Positions 13,901 to 20,700 of a stretch of DNA of 25,806 bases are shown here, one piece after another. Each line of letters opens with the position of its first letter. The stretch's first letter is position 1. Source of the stretch: a virus; the IMG/VR virus record IMGVR_UViG_3300018424_007150, positions 1 to 25,806 of that record; one strand, 5' to 3'. The notes below the pieces were generated by a model. That model had not been told where the DNA came from. It saw only the letters and a list, made by a program, of their open reading frames with translations, and did no database searches. The position numbers and the translations under genes are program-made.

Positions 13901-16193
13901 AGAGACTATTGCTGCATACAACAAAGCAAGAGATCTTGCCATTCTTGCAATTGACAACAATCTTCCAATTGGTACGTATACTTCAATTGTTCCTGTTTCT
14001 GATCCATCTATTACAACTGTTTCAGGTGGATGTACAAATGTGGTTAGTGCAATCACAACATTGGCACAAATCCTTACTGATGGTATTGATAATCCAGGAT
14101 CTATTCCAAATAAGGACTTTGGATTCTATCCAAACGTAAGAACTGGTGATCCTATTGGTGGACTTTCTGGAAATACTGCATATTACATCAGTGTCATCGA
14201 CGCTGATACAATTGAGCTTTTAGATGCTCCAGGTGGAAGTGTTGTTGACATTACTGCTCTTGGAACTGGAAACGCTCACCAATTAACTCTATCCGTCGAT
14301 GGAATTAACAATGAATTCAAACTCAGAAAGAATTCTGTAGATATTTCTACCGAAATTGGAAAGACTGCACAAAAGAGTCAATTGATTGTTTCGATCAATG
14401 GAATTATCCAAAATCCTGCAGGATTCAGTTTTGCAAATGATATCCTCACATTCTCGGAGGCACCTTTAGATGCTTCAGAGATGCTTATCATGTACTTTGA
14501 TAAGGCATCCTACAATAATGACTTTGTTCTTGATACTTTCGGTGATGGAATCAAAGACTTTGATACTACTGATGGTTTGATTGCTGGTGCTGGATATACT
14601 GATGGAGTATACAATGCCGAACCACTTACCAATAAGAGAGGAAGTGGATCTGGAGCAACTGCAAACATCTCTGTGGTCGGCGGAGAGGTTGTATCGATTA
14701 GTATTGTTGATGGTGGATCTGGATACACCAATAACGATATTGTAAGTGCAACTTTAGCTGGGTCCCCAACACAAGAATTCCAAGTTGAAGTAAATGATGT
14801 CACTTTTGATGGAGTTGACACCACATTTACCGCTGAAGTTGGTGGAACACCATACAGTCTGCCTGCTAGTGATAACTTCTTACTGTTCTTGAACAGTACA
14901 CTGCAAGTTAAAGGTACGGATGATTCTTATCTTTATACTGGTAGCAGTATTACCTTCAATGAAGCTCCATTGGGCAACATGGACTTCTATTGCTTCTACT
15001 TTGGTAAGTTAAATCTTCTTGATGATTTATCTCCATTCTTCGACAGCAATAAGAAGACATTCATCATTAAAGAGAACAGCAATCCTTTCTCCATCGAATC
15101 TGATGACCCAACTGTAGATGCATCTGGAAACCTCCTCATTTTCATCAATGGAGTATATCAGGAGCCTGGAGTTGCATATAACCTCAGAGGATCTCTTCTT
15201 GAATTCACAGAAGCACCTAGGTCTGGATCTGTTTGTGTTCTTTATTGTTATCTTGGATCTAATGATGATGTTCTTGTAGAAGAAACATTCAATAGTATTG
15301 ATCCTGGCGATATTGTTAATGTTCAAAGTGAAGGAAGCGAAAGATTGCTTGCTAGCGTAAGTAGTTCAAATACAATTGATACTTATGAATACGTTGGTTT
15401 GAAACCAAATGTAGCATCCTTCAGTGCTGTTATTAGTGGCGGAAGAGTTGTAGCAGTGACTATTGTAGATGCTGGAAGTAATTATGAAGTTCCCCCATAT
15501 TTGGTATTCACTAGTGGTGGAGGAGAAGGTGCATTTGCAGAAACTACCATTGATCCAAATACAGGATCCGTAACTGGAATTATCAACTTAGTTGGTGGAA
15601 ATGGATATACATCTGCTCCCGATATTGTTCCATGCCATCCAGTATCCATTGAGAGGGCACAGAGAGATAGAATTGTTTCCAATAGCGTAGCTCTTGCAAA
15701 TACATATCTTTCTGCTTCTATCACAGACACAGATACAACGATTACTGCTGAAAACGTACATTGGAATAGCAACCAACAAATCGGATTCTCTGATGATGGA
15801 GAAATCTTAATTCAAGTCTATAACGGTTCTGCTTGGACCGTTGAGAGAGTCCTTTATGGATCCAGAGATACTGTTGCAAATACTTTCACGGTTGCAACTA
15901 ACGGTAGGGGATATGCTGGAACTGGTCCATCTACGGGGGTTGGACTTGCAAATACAATTGTAACTGGAACTTACAGTTCTTCTGGAACTGCATGTACAGT
16001 AACTACCTCTGGAAATCACAATCTTGTCACTGGAATGAGTATGTATCTCAAGCATACTTCTGGAGATGGTTTTGATGGAAGTTACACAGTAACAGTCACA
16101 AGCGCCACAGAGTTTACTGTGGAGTATCCATTCTCTAGAACTACATCTGGCAATATTTCCCTTCTCCCAGAGATTCGTTTTAGATCCTTATAA
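4947..16193 (+). CDS. Giant 3748-aa baseplate structural protein (gene 7 position, YHYH-type domain)
   Basis: A mosaic virion protein of roughly 0.4 MDa between gp6 and gp8, where T4 has gene 7. It begins with a baseplate-type N-terminus: PSFVREDYLAFIDFVKAYY (44-62), then KDFYASKGTTRSFQFIL (214-230). Two DNEIIYY/DEIIQY modules lie near 107-144 and 340-395. GSGY-type beta repeats recur near 653, 735-920, 1402-1458, 1682-1745, 1850-2165, 3232-3272 and 3496-3566. Carbohydrate-binding-like W/Y modules lie at 676-725 and 1333-1388. A YHYH-type domain spans about 950-1120, with YDGHPIYGPYG at 1016-1026. A largely helical insertion (2558-3067) splits a beta domain. Three fibre-like 'NG-x-Q...EAP' modules occupy 3117-3438. 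The reading frame is intact. The likely role is a wedge scaffold with surface-exposed binding modules. Equivalence to gp7 is from position only, as T4 gp7 is about 1030 aa. Confidence 0.88.
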   Translation: MPTSSWKVGSWTTPSTPVTVPPVPSEVSPESKSQISDRVFSQFPSFVREDYLAFIDFVKAYYKSQELKGNPTDIIQNWDDYYNVDRYASLVKETTLISSLSDSASAIDVQSTKDFPQEGLILVDNEIIYYNGKGATTFENCVRGFSGVTSVGTTAEFNFSDTVASAHAIGSTVVNLNNIFPLYILEKFKEQFLAIYPKDFYETVEQNVVVKRIKDFYASKGTTRSFQFILRTIFGVESEIKYPRDRIFKPSDAYYVSREVIRAKKLSGNPLELVGQVLYQQDDSTDSNVNFARIYVKSVVEVYTDEGIVYEIDVDTNNSEGTFVTPYKTLLSYGLGDNVLTDTIVTVDSTIGWPEQNGRFRIEDEIIQYSEKTVTQFLGCTRARDNTSPASHIAGQSVIAAFKVYGYSNIDGSEITISMFGGTRGIELNSGGKYYLPDSKITTPVSPGFDSIDSVWDSFIYNVRRAFRGTSITLGSPNANGSVVATVTTVEDHNLVRDDKVKILNCPEDIYNSEFSVIGIGSSKTFNILIPQTPQQGVSVDFIATREFSFGKSDYNSINSSISKFTSDIQNTYRSDDNIIVASSGIPSHKIGPFGPNDLVPGNQRYLKRIPREPQTKSTKQSTPIGQIGIGVNGVPLFSYKGEETKKFGGLLDIEQINAGDGYDITNPPLVEFEADYQLDRTYPAGSRVKWNGNRYISLDAGLSSPDVYPTHTSGIVLLGNIRWQFEGTSAEASVDIDGRVISINVTNGGSGYTSEPIVAIIGGGATPTNSAAATATITNGVVTNINVTFSGSGYTSVPTISITGGGGSGATAIAVVRGPIKEVHVTNPGSQYTVEPNLTLVSGNGAVAYPSILNGKIESIIVTFGGQRYYGPPDVVIVGDGVGATAYANVDLVRNIVTDIVVTNKGIGYSAGKTEIYIVYPGSGAQFQTKLTEFTYNEAANAAEMGVNPNTFVPRRTFDHANGASFQGTNYLIYGGEYGHMFNPKNLRFVLQDNISDSFSELSPTKHSPIIGWAYDGHPIYGPYGFKDAENKSPFNEYKELVCSYRIKSSRVSLVDGLTDPLGTFIEDYEYVEGLGDLDEYNGRFCVTPEFPNGTYAYFCSIDGVTGNPKFPYFIGPEFYSQANEVNWNGNGLQKNFTEDAIRYKGPFINVDNLTVKRKQLEDIEFFYIALEDTTTIITLETGEFIQLDEDGIGYFAFYPLIKGSKADSLFVSSTNKYSSNGIDQYFIEGGGTGYKVNDRLVFDETNTGGSGLSGVISAVEGVPTSTLNYTVDEDDVTTATITTTQSHYVKQGDLVTVSLGNNDYERTFNVKVINNKYNFNYFNLQSAKLMAEWTTATSYDQGDLVFNGVNVYRAKAAGTSGASAPTHTSGTVIDGIGGVEWEYQRVRTDGNLYQGGWASITGGSNYLNGTYTDVPLTTNGNGNGGRATIVVSGGAVTTVTITSVGYGYEIGDTISATNLNLGNNLTPSAGSGFTITLTEVEKEIVFRSNSSHYLRVGDTVNISGINPSAYDKADYSVVRIDSNRRFVCKRNFATVVAAIVTTAEVYVKEPQFHFINGHKYKFDVTDSSNSGKRLTFTKDQENTDIFSYKNIFDSVNDPITGDQESITIRIVDLSSVFYYFDVNGTISGSYFTIINDPVVGTNTVTATTNTSISYQINLEPESNYTTANKISYITNSIYAKGGIGNITIGDNGRNYSSIPALVGSTRSGSGATAVATIAGPISSVSISNPGSGYNSASLPTAVVSMPDFVDLTLTGVLGSFVPDEIVTSQTSVGTQTARGKVISWTPDTSTLRLKPLQNTTTGAANKGYIMFTSGNSNTNTVYSSDSQASISAVSGTQATVAAVIPASGPNVGTLESVTITGVGSNYRTAPSIILDDPYYGSVNSVNLTSQNSGAYTTAQTTWTGVAQKSVAPTGGINATFTVVVNIATNNIDSVTPENGGSTYALGDIITISGASVGAVDGTDDFTVTVNGLSHANPATTVTKINGAIDSVTVTNSGSGYLSSPDVDVSGGNGINAILNAAIVNQGVTSISIQDGGEQFETPPVINILQRTGTGASILLKSSNLGEIVKIGGDNITYNYSHDRTLKPELNTTYNLQLIRTQIINYLDVIDGGANFVAKPTIVLEGSSGSNFVLNPIIQNEVIQEVEVINPGRGFLSAPTVKAKISHNFVALQSNSTINFAYDAKIPTGTQVTLRQVYGTLPQPLQTNVVYYAIEDTIANGLGNNQIRLATSLANANAGTFIAFTTPPTLGNNGLATFVLDTTDLGDNIIAYMKPGEFAVGEILYQGASRASYTARGIVKNWDPKGRVVSVEIFDGEFKIGEPVFGGETAAFGQIHAFDRADAVFEVSPISISGNTWERTTGFLDINEQRLYDSNRFQEFSYEISSSINISEWKNPVKFAAHPAGFKVFGSQIVETATFKSFRPRPVRDYVTNDLYNWWIPGNPPQTLQSFNGLTIFTPKPSAQNTGKLSTITNFALGKPDYTAAVPTEVLLFGRQLLDVQKILTCIVYKIDNVNTRSIAFDAGSASVVDTATDRLTLTNHGFVDNQRVVYDAGGDRFLDARDLIVANIDYITEEVIGYLEANYPSLTDGTKPDYDRSICARDTRLVLAAWANDLRYGGNSFTVSALESYVGQTVLVGDRYGDARELLRANKEFIAEEAVGRMLDDPIVGISAGFAGIPGGDQNCIDDIIDIIEVIAYNVAYGGNSEVYDAANLYVTGSHVQGEEDQTRKAFEIALELCEDVIQNYPITALYTQKTQFIDNSISTDPIGFIADRNGDAYNLLQSNKTFIANEAVEQYLIANPSFTVPTGNQNCIDDVIDVIDAVSKNVGYGGNNHTYDAASYYVGTSHIDNEEAETIAIMNLARDMCQKAINNEVITVQGSHGLTQTTDNTITVDLGGCAAIKSTISTLFAIVTTAINTDSMAHATRTGGGGYVNSCQNVVSSMTTLFGILDQAVGTTGNPGNLNGITRTTPANAILHIGGEEAETIAAYNKARDLAILAIDNNLPIGTYTSIVPVSDPSITTVSGGCTNVVSAITTLAQILTDGIDNPGSIPNKDFGFYPNVRTGDPIGGLSGNTAYYISVIDADTIELLDAPGGSVVDITALGTGNAHQLTLSVDGINNEFKLRKNSVDISTEIGKTAQKSQLIVSINGIIQNPAGFSFANDILTFSEAPLDASEMLIMYFDKASYNNDFVLDTFGDGIKDFDTTDGLIAGAGYTDGVYNAEPLTNKRGSGSGATANISVVGGEVVSISIVDGGSGYTNNDIVSATLAGSPTQEFQVEVNDVTFDGVDTTFTAEVGGTPYSLPASDNFLLFLNSTLQVKGTDDSYLYTGSSITFNEAPLGNMDFYCFYFGKLNLLDDLSPFFDSNKKTFIIKENSNPFSIESDDPTVDASGNLLIFINGVYQEPGVAYNLRGSLLEFTEAPRSGSVCVLYCYLGSNDDVLVEETFNSIDPGDIVNVQSEGSERLLASVSSSNTIDTYEYVGLKPNVASFSAVISGGRVVAVTIVDAGSNYEVPPYLVFTSGGGEGAFAETTIDPNTGSVTGIINLVGGNGYTSAPDIVPCHPVSIERAQRDRIVSNSVALANTYLSASITDTDTTITAENVHWNSNQQIGFSDDGEILIQVYNGSAWTVERVLYGSRDTVANTFTVATNGRGYAGTGPSTGVGLANTIVTGTYSSSGTACTVTTSGNHNLVTGMSMYLKHTSGDGFDGSYTVTVTSATEFTVEYPFSRTTSGNISLLPEIRFRSL

Positions 16194-16196
16194 ATA
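16189..16196 (+). promoter_or_regulatory. 8: Consensus T4-type late promoter TATAAATA before gp8
   Basis: An exact TATAAATA at 16189-16196 overlaps the stop of the giant gene and is 19 bases before the gp8 ATG. In T4 this octamer alone is recognised by gp55-loaded RNA polymerase. It could supply gp8 and the downstream virion genes independently of the 11-kb gene. Confidence 0.7.
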
Positions 16197-16215
16197 ACTA
16201 GAAAGCTCAATTGGC

Positions 16216-17727
16216 ATGGCATTAGTCACTGATAAATTTAGAATTTACGCTGCCGAAAGTTTCAGAGACACTCTTCTCAGCACGAATAGGGTGTATATGT
16301 TCATCGGTCGCGCAAAATCGTGGGGTTCTCCCGACAGCCCACCTACCAATGAGCCTGTTGATAGTTTTGAATACCACAGAGACTCTTATAGAGATTCTGT
16401 TGCATTTAAGAGAATTGACATTTCTGACACTTCTTTGGTTATTCCTAGAGTTGACTGGATTGATCCAGTAAATACCACTGGTGGAACTGGTAAAGTATAT
16501 TCTATGTACAAACCAGACTACGCTCCAGCAAAAACAGCCTCAAATGGTTCATCTAGGTTGTATGACTCGAACTTCTATGTAATGAATAGTCAATACAACG
16601 TTTATAAGTGTCTGTATAACGGTCAATCTCCAGATTATCCTAGAGGTCGTCCTTCTCTGGTAGAACCAACTGGAACATCTACCACTGTTATTGAGACTGG
16701 CGACAGCCCTGGAAACTATTCGTACAGATGGAAGTACATGTACACCATCGATGCGGATAACATTTTGAAATTTGTTACTTCTGAGTTCATTCCAGTAATT
16801 ACCAATTCTCTCGTACAGTCCGCTGCAAACGAGGGTGCTATCGATACCATCGTAATTGAAAATGCTGGTACTGGATACAACAATGGAACATATACCAATG
16901 TTCCTGTTCGTGGTGATTGGCAAAAGAACGGAGGCACTCAAGCATATTGCACTGTCACCATTGTTTCTGGATCTATCACTTCGGTCATTATTACTTCCGC
17001 TGGTAGTGGATATACCTTTGCAACTGTAGACGTTGCGTTAATCCCTAACGTTGGTAGTGGAACATCTGCAAATCTGGATGTAATCATTCCACCTAACGGT
17101 GGTCATGGTAAAGATGTTGCCAGAGAACTTGGGTCATATCGCCTGATGTTCTCCACCAAATTGGAAACCACCAATGCGTTTGTTGACTTTCCAAATGATT
17201 TAACATACAGAAGAATTGGTATTGTTCTCAATCCATATGATTACAATACTACAACAGTCTCTAACCAAAACACCAGATCTGGGGTTAGAGCCATCAAATT
17301 CCCTCAATCTGGAACTGGAACTCCAAGTGGAAACTTTGCACCTGGAGACATCATTACACAAGCAAATACAAATGCTAAGGGATTTGTAGTTTCATATGAT
17401 TCTACCACTAAGACACTGAAGTATGTTCAGGATTCTGTAGATGGTGTGTATCAAGGAAACGTAGTTGAGTTTTCTGGATCAAACGAGATTACATCTGATT
17501 CTGGAATTACTGGAACCCCAGATTCGACTTTTGGTACTTCATCTATCCCAGTGTCCCAGATCACCATCGGTGTTTCTGTATATGAATTGGGCGTTTCTTT
17601 TGTTGCTGGTTATGCAAATGAAGAAATTGAAATTAATTCTGGAGAAGTCCTCTACATAGATAATAGAAATCCGATCACTAGATCGGCGGACCAAAATGAA
17701 GAGCTCAAAGTAGTAATAGAATTCTAA
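16216..17727 (+). CDS. 8: Baseplate wedge subunit gp8 with inserted repeats
   Basis: T4 gp8 is a dimeric wedge protein that binds gp7 and gp10. The N-terminal part has the gp8 character: FRIYAAESFRDTLL (about 8-21), VYMFIGRAKSWGSPDSP (27-43), DSFEYHRDSY (48-57), then the RWKYMYTIDADNILKFVT region near 170-187. The product is 503 aa, against 334 in T4. The excess is explained by GSGY-type beta repeats at about 215-295 (ENAGTGYNNGTY, ITSAGSGYTFATV) and by an SGxxxPGDIITQANTNAKGFVV module near 365-410. Both resemble modules of the neighbouring giant protein. The C-terminus (SFVAGYANEEIEINSGEVLYIDNR within the last 50 residues) again looks like gp8. It is preceded by a perfect late promoter and directly abuts the next ATG. 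Confidence 0.9.
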   Translation: MALVTDKFRIYAAESFRDTLLSTNRVYMFIGRAKSWGSPDSPPTNEPVDSFEYHRDSYRDSVAFKRIDISDTSLVIPRVDWIDPVNTTGGTGKVYSMYKPDYAPAKTASNGSSRLYDSNFYVMNSQYNVYKCLYNGQSPDYPRGRPSLVEPTGTSTTVIETGDSPGNYSYRWKYMYTIDADNILKFVTSEFIPVITNSLVQSAANEGAIDTIVIENAGTGYNNGTYTNVPVRGDWQKNGGTQAYCTVTIVSGSITSVIITSAGSGYTFATVDVALIPNVGSGTSANLDVIIPPNGGHGKDVARELGSYRLMFSTKLETTNAFVDFPNDLTYRRIGIVLNPYDYNTTTVSNQNTRSGVRAIKFPQSGTGTPSGNFAPGDIITQANTNAKGFVVSYDSTTKTLKYVQDSVDGVYQGNVVEFSGSNEITSDSGITGTPDSTFGTSSIPVSQITIGVSVYELGVSFVAGYANEEIEINSGEVLYIDNRNPITRSADQNEELKVVIEF

Positions 17728-20700
17728 ATGGCACAGAATACTAACCTGAACATCGCCCCTTATTTTGACGACTTTGACTCAGATAAGGGGTTTCTAAAAG
17801 TTCTTTTTAAGCCAGGATATCCTGTTCAAGCTAGAGAACTGACGACTCTGCAGAGTATCCTGCAGAATCAGATTGATTCGTTTGGGCAAGGTGTATACAA
17901 GGAAGGTTCTATGGTGGTTCCTGGTGGAATCACACTAAACAATGAACTGCCAATTGTCATCATTCAGAATAACTATTTGAACCTGGATGTTGAATTATAT
18001 AGAACTGCTCTTGATGGAAAAGTTATTAAAGGATCCACATCTGGAGTCAGAGCACGGGTCAATTTCTCCATCTCCGCTGCTACTTCGGAGAGAGGTAATA
18101 TTTCTTTCTACGTCACATACTTACAAAAAGCATCTGACAATACAACAACCACTTTCACTAACGGTGAAGTATTGACATGCGAAGAGGATGTAACCTATCA
18201 GTCAACTACCATTTCTGCTGGTACACCTTTAGCACAACTTTTAAATTCTAACGCCAACTCCAAAGGATCTACTGCTAATATCAGTGCTGGTGTTTATTTT
18301 GTTAGAGGGTATTTTGTACCAGTTCTTCAACAAACTGTTATTCTTGATCAGTACGGAACGACCCCAAGTTACAAAGTAGGTCTGAAGGTAGAAGAGAGAC
18401 TCATCACTGCAGATGAGGATGATACTCTCTATGACAATGCAATTGGTAGTACCAACTTCTCTGCTCCTGGTGCAGATAGATTTAAAATTAATCTTACTTT
18501 AGTCAAGAAAAACGTCACAGATCCTAATGCTGCTGACTTTATCGAACTTCTTAGAACAGATGTAGGTAAGGTACAGAAGAAAGTTGTTAGAAGTGATCTT
18601 GGTTTCATCAATGAAGTTCTTGCAAATAGAACAAGAGAAGAGTCTGGGGATTATTACGTTAAGAAGTTCTCTGTAGATGTAAGAGAGAATCTTGACAATG
18701 GTTTCAACAATGGTGTTTTTGCTGCTGGTGCAGTAACCGCAGATGAAAATACTGCATCGGAAGATAATGTAGCAGTTCAACTTTCTTCTGGTGTTGCGTA
18801 TATTTCTGGTTTCAGAACAGAAAGACAATCCACATCGTATAAGGATGTAGAAAAACCAAGAACTTTTGTCGGTCAAGATAACCAAGCAATTACCGCTTCT
18901 TTCGGTAATTACATCTATCTTGATAATGCATATCAAGCTCCAACTTTATATGAAGAGATTGATCTTAGGGATGAAAGAGTAACCACACCTGGAACTCCTG
19001 TTGGCACCATTATTGGAAAAACAAGAGTATATGGATTCTCATATGAAGATGGTGATAGAGATACATCCAGCACTCTTTATAGATTAAACGTTGCGGATAC
19101 AACACTCTATACAAAAGTAACCACAAACAGCGTCACTTGGACTGCTGGTGATTATCTTGTAGGTGCTACTTCTGGTGCAACTGGATTTGTTGCAACTGGT
19201 TCGGGAACAACAGGTTATCTCTATGGAGTGAATGGAACCTTCGCTGCTGGTGGAGAGGTTCTGCAGAAGAATGGATCTACATTTGCAACTGCTACCGCTG
19301 CATATGCATATAGCTTTACTGATGTAAAGTCCTTAACTGGTGGTGGTTTTACTGGAGACACTGTTCTTGATGTCAAGGTTGCCCTTCCTGCTGGTGGTCC
19401 AATCCTCTCTGGTGTTGCTGGAGGAAACGCTACCGTAACCGCAACTTTGTCCAACTTTGTGTCCCAACTTAGAATTAATGATATCATTGAATTTTCAAAC
19501 AATAACGAAGCACACAAAGCAAAAATTACTGCTATTACTGATAATTATAACTTTAATATCACTCGTTTGGGATCTACCACTCTTGCTAATGGTTCAATTA
19601 CTAGCTCCATTGTAAGAACTAGACCAGAAATCAAAGAAACTAATCGTAGAACTCTTCTGTCTACCATCGGTCAGACAGCAATCAAAAATACTAATAAGAA
19701 CAATACAATTGCTCCTTCTGGATTCTTTAGAAAGAGCTACACTGGAATTTCAGTATCTTCTGGTTCCTTCAGTTTGACCGCTGGTACAGGTCTTCAGTTC
19801 AGAGATGCAACTGACGCCGACGACTTTATGATTGTAGTTACCGCTGGTGGCGGTACAATGCCAACGGGAACTATCGTTACTTATGGTGGATCATTAACCT
19901 TCAGTGCTGCCTCTGGGGCACAGTCTTCGGTTACCGTAAGTTCTTTAGACAATGCAGTAACCGCCGTTGAAGTTATTGCTACCGTATTCCAAAGTGATAG
20001 ATCTGCGAAGGTCAAGACAACAGAAAGGATGAAGATCCTTAAGATTGATGATACAAATGGATCTGCAGTAAACGGTCTCACCCAATCCTTAAATGGATAT
20101 GGTTATAGAGTTGATGATGCAGCAATTTCTCTTGGGTGTGCTGACGTATTCAAGATTAAAGCAATCTACGAATCTAATGATGATCAAGATCCAATTCTTC
20201 CAAGTTTCCAGTACACTAACTTGACTGGAACTCTTCAAATTGATGAAATCATCACTGGTACTACTTCTGGATCTAGAGCTAGAGTCGTTTCGCTTGACAG
20301 CAACTACGTCTACTTTATTCCAGTAGAAGATGACAAGTTTAGCGATGGGGAGAATATCACTGGTCCAAATTCGACACTGAAAATCGTAACTGGTTCTGTC
20401 GTCAATGGATCTAAGAACATCACAAATAGCTATGATCTGGATAATGGTCAGAGAGATCAGTATTACGATTATTCTAGAATCGTAAGAAAGCAAGGATATA
20501 CCGCACCAACTCATAGAGTTTTTGTTATCTTTGATAGATTCTTAACCACCAGTGGAACTGGATTCTATACCGTTGATTCTTATCCAGATTCCGAGTATAA
20601 GGAGATTCCTTCTTATAATGGAACTGCACTTAGAGATACCATTGACTATAGACCAATTGTCCCAGCAAACCTTAGTGGATCTGGTTCTAGAACATCTCCA

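Noticed and set aside
4947-16193. Many minus-strand and alternate-frame ORFs of 60-130 aa within the giant gene
   Set aside because: They are composition-driven shadows, mostly Ile/Asn/Ser-rich or Val/Pro-rich reversals of the repeats, lying wholly inside one long coding frame.
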